Positions 32,214 to 40,708 are shown, numbered from the stretch's first letter. The stretch: 64,000 nucleotides of DNA from JAENVU01 sp038250905 (GCA_038250905.1 JBBSBV010000001.1:1-64000); one strand, 5' to 3'. Numbers and translations: made by a program. The notes: generated by a model from the letters alone, not told the origin.

Positions 32214-33095
32214 ATGCCCTGGCTCGCCGTGCTCCTCGCACTCGGCGCCGCGCTCCTCTTCGCGGTCGGTGCCGTCGCCCAGCAGCAGGTGGCCGCGACC
32301 AACTCCGGTGCGGCTGGGGGACGCCTCGTCCTCCACTTGGTGACCAATCCTCGTTGGCTCGCCGCCAGTCTCGGCAACCTGTTCGGCTACGGACTCCAGG
32401 CCAGCGCACTGGCGGTCGGATCGCTGCTGATCGTGCAGCCGCTCCTCATCGCGACGCTCGTGTTCGCCCTGCCCCTCGGTGCCCGGTGGAACGCGCACGT
32501 GATCACCCGACGGGAGATCGCGTGGGCGCTCGCAATCACCATCACCCTTGCCGCCTTCCTCCTCTCCGGCCATCCCGAGGGCGGCCACGACGTCGCGCCC
32601 CTGGCCGACTGGTGGTCGTCGATCGCCGTCTGTGGCGGACTGGTCGTCGGGATGAGTGCCATCTCGCTCGCGTCCGGGGCCCGGGTGCGGGCACTCGGAT
32701 TCGCGATCGTGGCCGGCAACTGCGTCGGATTCGCATCGGCGCTGACCAAGTCGGTCGTGCACTACGTGGGCGAGGGACCGGGCGCCCTGGTCGGTCACTG
32801 GGAGACGTACGCGCTGGTGGTGATCGCGGCGGCCGGGGTATTCACCCAACAGCTCGCGTTCCAGTCGGGATCGCTCGCAATCTCGTTCCCCGCCACGATG
32901 ATCCTCGACCCGGTGGTATCGGTGTTCGTCGCCATCGACGTGTTCGGCGAGCAGGTGCAGGCCTCGGGGCCCGAATGGATCCTCATCGGTGCGTGCGCAG
33001 TGGTACTGGTCGCCGGGACGCTCGCCCTCGCCCGTGCCGGCGCACCGACCGAACCGCTCGGGGCGCCGCCGCTGGGTTCCCCGGCCGTGCCCTAG
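32214..33095 (+). CDS. DMT/EamA-like membrane transporter
   Basis: This 293-residue protein has about nine to ten hydrophobic helices, starting with WLAVLLALGAALLFAVGAVA and ending with WILIGACAVVLVAGTLALA. It resembles the DMT (EamA-like) family in actinobacteria, whose members move small metabolites across the membrane. Features include QQQVAATNSG after helix 1 and the AISFPATMILDPVVSVFVAIDVFGE stretch typical of the second repeat. The ATG at 32214 is 5 bases from a TAGTGT box and shares two bases with an alternative ATG on the other strand. The substrate is unknown. It ends 13 bases from the convergent lysS. Confidence 0.83.
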   Translation: MPWLAVLLALGAALLFAVGAVAQQQVAATNSGAAGGRLVLHLVTNPRWLAASLGNLFGYGLQASALAVGSLLIVQPLLIATLVFALPLGARWNAHVITRREIAWALAITITLAAFLLSGHPEGGHDVAPLADWWSSIAVCGGLVVGMSAISLASGARVRALGFAIVAGNCVGFASALTKSVVHYVGEGPGALVGHWETYALVVIAAAGVFTQQLAFQSGSLAISFPATMILDPVVSVFVAIDVFGEQVQASGPEWILIGACAVVLVAGTLALARAGAPTEPLGAPPLGSPAVP

Positions 33096-33108
33096 CCGGG
33101 CCCGCGCC

Positions 33109-34692
33109 TCAGCTCGAGGCGCCGAGTCCACCCATGCCCGGCTCCGGCCGCAGCGTCGGGAACAGAATGACCTCGCGGATCGAGGGCGTGCCGGTGAGCA
33201 ACATCACGAGCCGGTCGATTCCGATGCCGAGCCCACCGGTGGGCGGCATGCCGTACTCCAGCGCGCGGACGTAGTCGAGGTCGATGTCGCCGGCCTCGGG
33301 GTCGCCGCGGCGCTTGGCGGCGGCCTCCTCCTCGAACCGTGCGAGCTGTTCGACCGGGTCGTTCAGCTCGCTGTACGCGTTGGCGAGTTCGTGGCCGGCG
33401 ACGACCAACTCGAAGCGTTCGACGAGCGAATCGTCGTCGCGATGGCCTCGTGCGAGCGGTGAGGTCTCGCGCGGATGGTCGAGCACGAAGGTGGGCTGGA
33501 CCAGCAGGTCCTCGACGCGAGCGTCGTACACCTCCATGGTGAGCCGACCGGCGCCCCACTCGGGTTCGCAGTCGACGTCGAGGGCCTGCGCGACCGCTCG
33601 GGCCTCGTCGACCGTCATGCCCGGGTGGATGGTCGCGCCGGTGTGTTCGCGGATCAGATCGGTCATCGTCGCCCGCCGGAACGGTGGCGTGAGGTCGATG
33701 GTGTGCCCCATGTATTCGACCGCGAGATCCGGGTCGACCGCCTCGGCACCGGCGACGACGATCGCTTCGACGAGGTCCATCATCTCCGTGTAGTCGCCGT
33801 ACGCCTGGTACGCCTCGAGCATCGTGAACTCGGGGTTGTGCGTAGTGTCGATGCCCTCGTTGCGGAACACCCGCCCGATCTCGAAGACCCGGTCGAGCCC
33901 GCCGACGATCAGTCGCTTGAGGTGCAGCTCCAACGCGATGCGGAGGTACATGTCCTGACCGAGGGCGTTGTGATGGGTGGTGAACGGGCGCGCGGTGGCA
34001 CCGCCCTGGATGGTCTGGAGCACCGGGCCCTCGACCTCGCGAAAATCCCGCTCGGCAAGACAACGACGAATACCGGCGATGATGTCGATCCGGGCCACCG
34101 CGATCCGACGCGCGTCCTCGTTGACGACCAGATCCACGTACCGCTGCCGGTACCGGGTGTCGACGTCCGAGAGCCCGTGCCATTTCTCGGGCAGCGGCCG
34201 GACCGCCTTTGCGAGCAGGACGAACGTCTCGACCGCGACCGACAACTCCCCGCGCCGGGTCGTCATCACCGTCCCCTCGATACCCACCCAGTCGCCGCGG
34301 TCGAGCCGGTCGAACGCCTCGTGGTCCGCCTCCCCGATCGCCTTCTGGCTCACGAACAGCTGGATGGAACCGTCGCGGTCCGCGAGGGTGGCGAAGCTGA
34401 GCTTGCCCTGCCGCCGGAGCAGCAGGATGCGACCCGCGATCCGCACCTGCCGGTCGGTATTCGAACCCGCCTCGAGATCCGCGAACTCGTCGCGCAATCC
34501 ACCCGCGGTGGCGGTCGTGTCGAAGCGCACGGGGTACGGATCGATGCCGTCCGCCCGCAGCGCGTCGAGCTTCGCCAGCCGCTGCTTGCGTTGGTCGCGG
34601 GCCTCCTCGGCGGCGTCAGGCGACGCGCCCCCGGCGTCACCATCCGAGCCACTAGCTTCCTCGCTCGGTTCCGTACTCCCCGGGTCGACCAT
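33109..34692 (-). CDS. lysS: Lysyl-tRNA synthetase, class II
   Basis: This 527-residue enzyme charges tRNA-Lys. After an acidic N-terminal extension (about 45 residues rich in Ser, Glu, Asp and Ala), the OB-fold anticodon domain includes VRIAGRILLLRRQGKLSFATL. The class II catalytic core has RQRYVDL (motif 1), FEIGRVFRNEG (motif 2) and PPTGGLGIGIDRLVMLLTG (motif 3), and the end reads VILFPTLRPE. The ATG at 34692 is supported by a TAGCGT box 7 bases upstream; the longer open frame has no synthetase similarity. The gene is a monocistronic housekeeping gene, divergent from an SDR. Confidence 0.96.
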   Translation of the reverse strand: MVDPGSTEPSEEASGSDGDAGGASPDAAEEARDQRKQRLAKLDALRADGIDPYPVRFDTTATAGGLRDEFADLEAGSNTDRQVRIAGRILLLRRQGKLSFATLADRDGSIQLFVSQKAIGEADHEAFDRLDRGDWVGIEGTVMTTRRGELSVAVETFVLLAKAVRPLPEKWHGLSDVDTRYRQRYVDLVVNEDARRIAVARIDIIAGIRRCLAERDFREVEGPVLQTIQGGATARPFTTHHNALGQDMYLRIALELHLKRLIVGGLDRVFEIGRVFRNEGIDTTHNPEFTMLEAYQAYGDYTEMMDLVEAIVVAGAEAVDPDLAVEYMGHTIDLTPPFRRATMTDLIREHTGATIHPGMTVDEARAVAQALDVDCEPEWGAGRLTMEVYDARVEDLLVQPTFVLDHPRETSPLARGHRDDDSLVERFELVVAGHELANAYSELNDPVEQLARFEEEAAAKRRGDPEAGDIDLDYVRALEYGMPPTGGLGIGIDRLVMLLTGTPSIREVILFPTLRPEPGMGGLGASS

Positions 34693-34699
34693 CCGGGCA

Positions 34700-34705
34700 A
34701 CGCTA
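34700..34705 (-). promoter_or_regulatory. Predicted leaderless -10 box of lysS
   Basis: TAGCGT on the minus strand lies 7 bases before the ATG at 34692. It decides the start, because several longer in-frame starts are possible. Confidence 0.5.
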
Positions 34706-34753
34706 ATGGCGCGCCTTCGCGACGCCCCGACTTTTCGATCCGAACGGAGCGAC

Positions 34754-35530
34754 ATGGCCCGACTCGACGGCAAGGTGGCACTGATCACCGGAGCCGGCAA
34801 CGGCATGGGGCAGGTGGCGTCGGTCCTCTTCGCCCGCGAGGGCGCGCGCATCGTGGTCGCCGACTTCAGCGAGGCCGGCGGGACGGAGACGGTGGCCGCC
34901 GTCGAGGCCGTCGGCGGCGAGGCCGTATTCGTCAAGGTCGACGTCGCGAACGCGGAGCAGGTCGAGGCGATGGTCGAGTTCGCGATGGCGCGCTTCGGTT
35001 CGCTCGACGCCCTCTACAACAACGCCGGGATCTTCCCCGCCGACGACGGCGGCGCGACCGAGACCCCCGAACCCACATGGGACCGGGTGATGGAGGTCAA
35101 CCTCAAGGGCGTGTGGCTCGGTTGCAAGTACGGGATCCCCGCCATGCTCGCATCGGGTGGTGGCTCGATCGTCAACGTCGCCAGCTTCGTCGCCCTCATG
35201 GGTGCGGCCACCGCCCAGATCGCGTACACCGCGTCCAAGGGCGGCGTGCTCGCGATGACCCGGGAGATCGCGGTGGAGTACGGCCGCCGGAACATCCGGG
35301 CCAACTCGCTGTGTCCGGGTCCGATCGCCACGCCGATGCTCGAAGAACTCATGAGCGACCCCGCGCGCAAGGCGCGTCGGATCGTGCACATCCCGATGGG
35401 CCGGCTCGGCCAGGCCGAGGAACTCGCGAAGGCCGCACTGTTCCTCGCCTCGGACGAGTCGTCGTTCATGACCGGTGCGCAACTCGTCGTCGACGGTGGT
35501 ATCACCGCGGCGTACGTCACCCCCGAGTAG
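34754..35530 (+). CDS. Short-chain dehydrogenase/reductase
   Basis: This 258-residue classical SDR has the cofactor motif TGAGNGMGQV (residues 12-21), NNAGIF, and the catalytic set GGSIVNVASF plus AYTASKGGVLAM (Ser, Tyr, Lys). LCPGPIATPML is the usual post-catalytic loop, and MTGAQLVVDGGI the C-terminal family motif. An acidic residue in VVADFSE suggests preference for NAD. The ATG at 34754 has GGAG 4-8 bases upstream. It lies between lysS (divergent) and the glutamine-synthetase-like gene 90 bases downstream, which has its own promoter-like and ribosome binding sequences. The substrate is unknown. Confidence 0.9.
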   Translation: MARLDGKVALITGAGNGMGQVASVLFAREGARIVVADFSEAGGTETVAAVEAVGGEAVFVKVDVANAEQVEAMVEFAMARFGSLDALYNNAGIFPADDGGATETPEPTWDRVMEVNLKGVWLGCKYGIPAMLASGGGSIVNVASFVALMGAATAQIAYTASKGGVLAMTREIAVEYGRRNIRANSLCPGPIATPMLEELMSDPARKARRIVHIPMGRLGQAEELAKAALFLASDESSFMTGAQLVVDGGITAAYVTPE

Positions 35531-35620
35531 CCAAGCCTTCCTCGGCGGCGGAAAGGCAGACCTGCCTCGCGCCGGGAGCGGGCCGTACGCTCTGCCCCGC
35601 TCGCCCACCAAGGAGTCTTG

Positions 35621-36997
35621 ATGCCAGGGAACCTCACCCCCGACGCGCTGCGGGAAGCGATCTCGTCGGGTGAGATCGACACCGTGCTCGTCTGTTTCCC
35701 CGACCTCCAGGGCCGGCTCATGGGCAAGCGCGTCATCGGCCATTACTTCGTCGAGCACATCCTCGACGGTGGCGGCGCGATCGAAGCGTGCAACTACCTC
35801 ATTGCACTCGACGTCGAGATGACACCGCTCCCCGGCTACGAGTACGCCAACTGGGAGCAGGGCTACGGCGACTTCCGCGCCATCCCCGACATGACCACCC
35901 TGCGTCGCATCCCATGGATCGACGCCACCGCGCTCGTGCTGTGCGACCTCGTCGACGAGGAGACCGGGGCACCGGTGGAGGAATCGCCGCGCCAGATCCT
36001 GCGCACGCAGATCGCCCGCGCGGCCGAGCTGGGCTTCGAGATCAAGATCGGCGCCGAACTCGAGTTCTTCCTGTTCGAGAACACCTATCGCGACGCGGCC
36101 AGCAAGCGGTACACCGATCTCACGCCCCACTCCGACGTGATCGAGGACTACCACATCCTCCAGACGACCCGGGACGAGTACCTGATCCGTCAGATCCGCA
36201 ACGGCATCCACGAGGCTGCGATCCCGGTCGAGTTCTCCAAGGGCGAGGCCGGTAAGGGTCAGCACGAGATCAACCTCGTCTACGCCGAAGCACTCGAGAT
36301 GGCCGACCGCCTCGCGATCTACAAGAACGGCGCCAAGGAGATCGCGTCGCTCAACGGTCGGTCGCTCACGTTCATGGCGAAATACTCGATGGAGGAGGTG
36401 GGCTCTTCGTGCCACATCCACTCGAGCGTGTGGGACGCCAAGTCCGGTGAGAACCTCATGTGGTCCGATGACGCACCGCATCACCTCTCCGACGTGTTCT
36501 CGGGTTGGCTCGGCGGCATCGTGTCGACCGGCCAGGAGTTGGCCTGGATGTTCGCCCACTACGTGAACTCCTACAAGCGCTACCAACCCGACTCCTGGGC
36601 ACCGACGGCGCTCGCCTGGGGTCACGACAACCGCACCTGCGGCTACCGGATGGTGGGCCACGGTCCGGCCTACCGGGTCGAATCCCGTATCCCGGGCGCC
36701 GACGTGAACCCGTACCTCGCGTTCGCCGGGATCATCGCCGCCGGACTCCACGGTGTTCGCAACTCGATCGCCCCGCCCGAGCCGTTCGTCGGCAACGCAT
36801 ACGACGCCCCCGAAGTCGATCATGTCCCCTCCACACTCGTGGAGGCGATCCACGCGTTCGAGCACAGTGCGGTGGCCAAGGAAGCCTTCGGTCCGGCGGT
36901 GCACCACCACCTCCTCAACACCGCGAAACAGGAATGGCTGGCGTTCAACCGCGTCGTCACCGACTGGGAGCGCCAACGGAACTTCGAGCAGATCTGA
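35621..36997 (+). CDS. Glutamine synthetase family, gamma-glutamylamine ligase-like
   Basis: This 458-residue member of the glutamine synthetase superfamily ligates an amine to the gamma-carboxyl of glutamate with ATP. Visible catalytic segments are GAELEFFLF (metal-binding glutamates), KGEAGKGQHEINL, SSCHIHSSVWD (His near the glutamate site) and YRVESRIPGADVNPYLAFA (Arg and Glu for ATP). The adjoining class I amidotransferase-like hydrolase points to gamma-glutamyl-polyamine or -ethanolamine metabolism (PuuA, GlnA3/GlnA4 types) rather than ammonia assimilation. AAGGAG 5 bases before the ATG at 35621 sets the start, and TACGCT (about 35586) may be the -10 box. The stop overlaps the next ATG by one base. 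Confidence 0.86.
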   Translation: MPGNLTPDALREAISSGEIDTVLVCFPDLQGRLMGKRVIGHYFVEHILDGGGAIEACNYLIALDVEMTPLPGYEYANWEQGYGDFRAIPDMTTLRRIPWIDATALVLCDLVDEETGAPVEESPRQILRTQIARAAELGFEIKIGAELEFFLFENTYRDAASKRYTDLTPHSDVIEDYHILQTTRDEYLIRQIRNGIHEAAIPVEFSKGEAGKGQHEINLVYAEALEMADRLAIYKNGAKEIASLNGRSLTFMAKYSMEEVGSSCHIHSSVWDAKSGENLMWSDDAPHHLSDVFSGWLGGIVSTGQELAWMFAHYVNSYKRYQPDSWAPTALAWGHDNRTCGYRMVGHGPAYRVESRIPGADVNPYLAFAGIIAAGLHGVRNSIAPPEPFVGNAYDAPEVDHVPSTLVEAIHAFEHSAVAKEAFGPAVHHHLLNTAKQEWLAFNRVVTDWERQRNFEQI

Positions 36998-37734
36998 TGG
37001 GCGACGCACTGTTGAGTCCGCTGATCGCGCTCCCCGCCTACCCGATCGTCGCGGGCCGGGTCGACGGGTGGGCCGATCCCGCGTTCGCGATCCAGGCGAT
37101 GTACGTGGAGTCGCTCCAACGGGCCGGCGCACAGGAAGCCGTACTCGGGCCTCGCCACCTCGATCACGCTGAGGCACTCGCGGTGTTGGAGCGTTTCGAC
37201 GGTCTCCTCCTGCCCGGTGGCGGCGACGTGAACCCGTCGCACTACGGCCAGGCGCCCGCGCCGCAGACCTACGGAGTGGTCGCGTTGCGCGACGAGTTCG
37301 AGTTCGCGCTCTGTTCGGCGGCGCTGGAGTTGTCACTCCCCCTTCTCGCGATCTGTCGGGGCATGCAGGTGCTCAACGTCTCCTTGGGCGGAACGCTGCA
37401 TCAGCACATCACCGACGACCTCCCGGGCCACGGCAAGCCCGGCGTCGAGGGCGGCCAGAACCTGCACGCGGTGGACATCGAACCGGAGTCGCATCTCGGG
37501 CGCGCGCTCGGTGTGACCCGTGCCGCCTGCTCGTGTCATCACCATCAGGCCGTCGACCGGCTCGGTGCCGGCCTCTCGGTGACCGCACGCGACGCCGACG
37601 GCACGGTGGAGGCGGTCGAACTCGAGGGACCTCGCTGGGTCACCGGGGTGCAGTGGCATCCCGAGGACACTGCTGCGACCGATCCGGATCAGCAGGCGTT
37701 GTTCGACGCGTTCGTGTCGGTCGCCCGCCGTTGA
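36997..37734 (+). CDS. Gamma-glutamyl hydrolase, peptidase C26 (PuuD-like)
   Basis: This 245-residue class I glutamine amidotransferase-fold hydrolase has GLLLPGGGDVNPSHYG, the nucleophile Cys120 in LAICRGMQVLNVSLGGTLHQ, and the catalytic His221/Glu223 in GVQWHPED, the C26 signature. Such enzymes release glutamate from gamma-glutamyl-aminobutyrate or similar amides. It overlaps the ligase gene upstream (TGATG), so the pair forms a ligase-hydrolase module like puuA-puuD; the Puu oxidase and dehydrogenase genes are not adjacent, though aldehyde dehydrogenases occur elsewhere in the window. An SDR follows 10 bases downstream and may belong to the same unit. Confidence 0.9.
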   Translation: MGDALLSPLIALPAYPIVAGRVDGWADPAFAIQAMYVESLQRAGAQEAVLGPRHLDHAEALAVLERFDGLLLPGGGDVNPSHYGQAPAPQTYGVVALRDEFEFALCSAALELSLPLLAICRGMQVLNVSLGGTLHQHITDDLPGHGKPGVEGGQNLHAVDIEPESHLGRALGVTRAACSCHHHQAVDRLGAGLSVTARDADGTVEAVELEGPRWVTGVQWHPEDTAATDPDQQALFDAFVSVARR

Positions 37735-37744
37735 GGGCCGGGGC

Positions 37745-38503
37745 ATGACCGAGCACGGCGTCGACGGACTCGTCGTCATCGTCACCGGTGCCGGACGCGG
37801 CATCGGACGCGGGATCGTGCGGCATCTCGCCGCCCACGGTGCGACCGTCGTCGCGGCGGAGTACCGCGCCGATCGTCTCCAGGAGGTCACGACCGAGCTG
37901 GGGCCCGACCATCTCGGGGTCCTCTGCGACGTTGGCGACGCGGCTTCGATCCAGGCGATGGTGCGCGCGGCGTTCGACCGATTCGGGCGGGTGGACGGAC
38001 TCGTGAACAACGCGCAGACGTTCCGCCCCGTCACCGACCTCGCCACGGTGACCGACACCGATTGGGACGTGCTCCACCGTACGGGCCCCGTCGGCACGCT
38101 GACCGCGATGCAGGCGGTCTACCCCCACATGCGCAACCAAAGTTGGGGGCGCATCGTCAACTTCGCGTCCGCCAACGGATTGCGGGGCGCCGCGGGGTAC
38201 GGCGCCTACAACGCCTCGAAGGAGGAGATCCGCGCCCTCACCCGTACGGCGGCACGCGAGTGGGGCACCGACGGCATCGTCGTGAACTGCGTCTGCCCGG
38301 CCTCCGTTGCCCATCGGCTCCCACCCATGGACGAGCATCGTCGCGCCGCGTTCGCCGCCGGGATGGCCGACCATCCGATGGGACGGGACGGCGACCCCGA
38401 AGCCGACATCGCGCCCGTCGTGCTGTTCCTGCTCTCGGACGCGACCCGTTACATGACGGGCCAGACCCTGATGGTCGACGGCGGGGCGATGCTGCACGCG
38501 TGA
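37745..38503 (+). CDS. Short-chain dehydrogenase/reductase
   Basis: This 252-residue SDR has TGAGRGIGRGIV at residues 15-26 and a catalytic NFASANGLRG...YGAYNASKEE arrangement (Ser, Tyr, Lys), with NNAQ in place of the usual NNAG. The C-terminal MTGQTLMVDGGAM fits the family. It follows the C26 hydrolase by 10 bases, so it is probably third in the gamma-glutamylamine operon and might act on an alcohol or carbonyl from amine breakdown; its substrate cannot be told from sequence. It ends 15 bases before the convergent alpha/beta hydrolase. Confidence 0.86.
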   Translation: MTEHGVDGLVVIVTGAGRGIGRGIVRHLAAHGATVVAAEYRADRLQEVTTELGPDHLGVLCDVGDAASIQAMVRAAFDRFGRVDGLVNNAQTFRPVTDLATVTDTDWDVLHRTGPVGTLTAMQAVYPHMRNQSWGRIVNFASANGLRGAAGYGAYNASKEEIRALTRTAAREWGTDGIVVNCVCPASVAHRLPPMDEHRRAAFAAGMADHPMGRDGDPEADIAPVVLFLLSDATRYMTGQTLMVDGGAMLHA

Positions 38504-38518
38504 CGCGCGGCGCCGACG

Positions 38519-39364
38519 TCACCTCCCGATCGCGAGCTTCTCGAGGAAGGGCCGGACGATGTTCACGAGTTCGTCGGGCTGGTCGATCATCGAGAAGGTC
38601 TTCGCGTGCTCGATCCAGTGCAATTCACAGTCCGGAATGGTCGCCGCCAACCGTTCGGCATCGGCGTCGGGAAAGAGTCGGTCGCCACGTGACCACGCAA
38701 TCAGCGCCGGACGCGGGAACGTCGCGAGCGCCGCGGCGGCTTCGTGCGCGAGCCCTGGCTTGCAGTGGCGGAGGAAGAAGCGCACATCCTGCTGGTTCTC
38801 GGGCCGGCTCAGGCGCGTGAGCCAGGGCTCGACGATCGCATCGTCGATGGGCTTGTTCAACAACAGTCCGGCACCCAGCACGGATCTCCGCCCCCGTCGG
38901 GTCCGGTAGAGCGCCGCGAGGGGCCTGGTCGATCCCGGAATGGCGAGGGTCGGCTGGATCAGCTTGATGATCGTGGGCGGGAAATGGTCGAACGCGTCGC
39001 ACGACGTGAGGACGAGCGCCCGCACCCGGTCGGGATGGCGTGAAGTGAAGATCTGCGAGAGCGCGCCACCGGTGTCGCTCCCGATCACGACGGCCTGATC
39101 GACCCCAAGGGCGTCGAGGAGGCGGGCGAACGAGTCCGCGAGATCGGTCGGAGTCAGGAGATCCCGCCGGGTCACCGCGGTGAGGTGAGCGCCGATGGGC
39201 AGATCGGGCCGGATCAGGTCGGCCACGGGTTCCAGCCCGGGCACGATCCGGTCCCACAGGTGGTGGTCCACCAGGGCGCCGTGCACCATGAGCAGCGGCA
39301 CGCCGGTCCCCGATCGATGTACGTCACACGGCCCGAAGGGAAGGTCGATCAGCATGTAGCGCAT
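38519..39364 (-). CDS. Alpha/beta hydrolase with aspartate nucleophile
   Basis: This 281-residue alpha/beta hydrolase has an oxyanion HGALVDHHLW segment (His29) and the nucleophile elbow IGSDTGGAL. The central residue is Asp97, not Ser, as in haloalkane dehalogenases and epoxide hydrolases. The likely catalytic His lies near the end in WIEHAKTFSMID. These enzymes open an ester, halide or epoxide via a covalent aspartyl intermediate. The first ATG (39364) abuts the operator palindromes; a second ATG three codons later is possible. There is no ribosome binding site and TACAGT lies 8 bases upstream, so the mRNA may be leaderless. The divergent TetR gene probably controls it. Confidence 0.86.
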   Translation of the reverse strand: MRYMLIDLPFGPCDVHRSGTGVPLLMVHGALVDHHLWDRIVPGLEPVADLIRPDLPIGAHLTAVTRRDLLTPTDLADSFARLLDALGVDQAVVIGSDTGGALSQIFTSRHPDRVRALVLTSCDAFDHFPPTIIKLIQPTLAIPGSTRPLAALYRTRRGRRSVLGAGLLLNKPIDDAIVEPWLTRLSRPENQQDVRFFLRHCKPGLAHEAAAALATFPRPALIAWSRGDRLFPDADAERLAATIPDCELHWIEHAKTFSMIDQPDELVNIVRPFLEKLAIGR

Positions 39365-39390
39365 GCTACAGGACTGTAGCGGCCGCTACA
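39365..39390. promoter_or_regulatory. TetR operator with three GCTACA half-sites
   Basis: Two palindromes overlap. GCTACAG-GA-CTGTAGC occupies 39365-39380, and the perfect 16-base TGTAGCGG-CCGCTACA occupies 39375-39390. They share the central half-site TGTAGC. The element fills the space between the hydrolase start codon (39364) and the -10 box of the divergent tetR (39396), so one regulator could repress both genes, perhaps as two overlapping dimers. Confidence 0.7.
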
Positions 39391-39395
39391 AGCTC

Positions 39396-39401
39396 TATTC
39401 T
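39396..39401 (+). promoter_or_regulatory. Predicted leaderless -10 box of tetR
   Basis: TATTCT ends 6 bases before the ATG at 39408, with no ribosome binding site, and lies 5 bases after the operator. Confidence 0.55.
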
Positions 39402-39407
39402 GTCGCG

Positions 39408-39968
39408 ATGGCCGACCGTCGTGAGGAGTTGGTGGTCGGCGCCACGGTGTGGGTGCTCGAGCACGGATTGGCGGGACTGTCCCTCCGCCCGCTCGCCAAG
39501 GCGCTCGGCACGAGCGATCGGATGCTCGTGTACTACTTCGGGTCCAAGGACGGACTCGTGGCGGCGATCATGGAGTTCGCGGGCGAGCAACTCATCGCGG
39601 CCATGCCCCGCATCGATCCCGCCCGTCCGCCCCGCTCGGCGCGGGCGTGGCTCGACCAGGCCTGGGCGTTGTTCAGCAGCCCCGAGATCCGGTCCGGCCT
39701 GGCCCTGATGTTCGAACTCGACGCGGCCGCGGCGCGCAGTCCCGGGCCGGCCCGTGACGCGTCGGCGGCAGTGACCGCACGCTGGCTCGGCGCCGTGGGC
39801 GACGCACTCACCGAGCTCGGCGTCCCCGCGCGGGCGCGGCGAGGACTCACGCCGCTGGTGGCCGCCGCGCTGATCGGGCTGGCGCTCGAACACCTGATCA
39901 CCGACGCCGGCAGTGCGGCGGAGGCGCTCCGCCCCCTCGCCGGCGTCATCGACGCCGCACGCGCCTGA
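39408..39968 (+). CDS. TetR family transcriptional regulator
   Basis: This 186-residue regulator has an N-terminal TetR domain. ADRREELVVGATVWVLEHG is followed by a helix-turn-helix around residues 24-45 with LRPLAKALGTSDRMLVYYFGSKDGLV, showing the family-typical VYYFGSK. The C-terminal domain is the variable effector-binding part. It is divergent from an aspartate-type alpha/beta hydrolase, and the gap contains overlapping GCTACA palindromes, so autoregulation and control of the hydrolase are likely. The ATG at 39408 is preferred because TATTCT lies 6 bases upstream; an in-frame upstream start would include operator sequence. Confidence 0.9.
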   Translation: MADRREELVVGATVWVLEHGLAGLSLRPLAKALGTSDRMLVYYFGSKDGLVAAIMEFAGEQLIAAMPRIDPARPPRSARAWLDQAWALFSSPEIRSGLALMFELDAAAARSPGPARDASAAVTARWLGAVGDALTELGVPARARRGLTPLVAAALIGLALEHLITDAGSAAEALRPLAGVIDAARA

Positions 39969-40018
39969 GGGGATTCCGGGCCAGACTTGACCGAGCCGGC
40001 TTCGGATGGGAAGTGCTC

Positions 40019-40486
40019 ATGGAGATCGAGGAGTTGCCGTACATCGACGAGCACGCGATCACCATCGACGCCGCGGTCGACGCGGTATGGCCGATCCTTT
40101 CGGCGCGGATCGACCAGGCGTTCTCGCACGGGCCGGTGGCGGCGTTCGCCGGCGCGGTGGGATGCGAGTCCCGCGCCGCGTCCGGACCTCGCCCGCTCGC
40201 CGTTGGTTCGACGGTCCCGGGCTTTCGGGTCGCCACCGCCGAGCCCCTGCGCAAACTCGTCCTCCGGGGGCGCCACCGCTTCTCGATCTACGCGCTGACC
40301 TTCCGATTGCAGACTGTCGGCGAGGACCGGACCCGGATCGCGGCCGAGACCCGCGCGGCGTTCCCCGGACTCCGAGGTCGCATCTACCGCCTGTTCGTCA
40401 TCAGCACCGGTGGCCACGTGGTGGCGGTGCGCAAAGTCCTTTCCGACGTGAAGCGGCGCGCCGAGGAACCGACGTCATCCTCGTGA
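40019..40486 (+). CDS. SRPBCC/polyketide-cyclase-like protein
   Basis: This 155-residue soluble protein probably has a START/SRPBCC-type lipid-binding fold. An N-terminal EHAITIDAAVDAVWPIL resembles the first strand and helix of such domains (AAVDAVWP), and the C-terminal half ends in a long helix (GRIYRLFVISTGGHVVAVRKVL). No catalytic residue set is evident. The ATG at 40019 is preferred over a GTG two codons earlier because GGGAA lies 6 bases upstream. It follows tetR by 50 bases on the same strand and may be co-transcribed. The function is unknown. Confidence 0.65.
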   Translation: MEIEELPYIDEHAITIDAAVDAVWPILSARIDQAFSHGPVAAFAGAVGCESRAASGPRPLAVGSTVPGFRVATAEPLRKLVLRGRHRFSIYALTFRLQTVGEDRTRIAAETRAAFPGLRGRIYRLFVISTGGHVVAVRKVLSDVKRRAEEPTSSS

Positions 40487-40608
40487 CGCGCGCCATACCG
40501 GGCCACCGGGTGCGACGTACGTGATGGACGCGGCAAGACGCTTCACCACCCAGGCGGCACGTCGCTCGTGAGAAATCTTCGAAGAACTCGGTCCTTTCGT
40601 CGGCACGA

Positions 40609-40622
40609 CGAACAGCAGTTCG
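40609..40622. promoter_or_regulatory. LexA-type SOS box
   Basis: CGAAC-AGCA-GTTCG matches the actinobacterial LexA operator core GAAC-N4-GTTC exactly, with symmetrical flanking C and G. It ends one base before the TATACT -10 box of the DUF222-HNH gene, so LexA binding would repress that promoter until DNA damage. Confidence 0.75.
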
Positions 40623-40623
40623 A

Positions 40624-40629
40624 TATACT
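40624..40629 (+). promoter_or_regulatory. -10 box of DUF222-HNH gene
   Basis: TATACT lies immediately downstream of the SOS box. Transcription would start near 40636, giving a leader of about 70 bases before the GTG at 40709. No clear -35 is seen within the box's upstream flank. Confidence 0.55.
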
Positions 40630-40708
40630 TTGCACAGTTCCACCGCTTCCCCTTTTCACACTTCCCCGTGTCGATGACTCCGGTTTCCACGTTTCGGGAG
40701 GTGTGCGC

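Noticed and set aside
32213..32215. ATG at 32215 as the LLM gene start
   Set aside because: It would overlap the transporter start codon. The GTG at 32191 has a TACGCT box at the right spacing and gives the usual family N-terminus.
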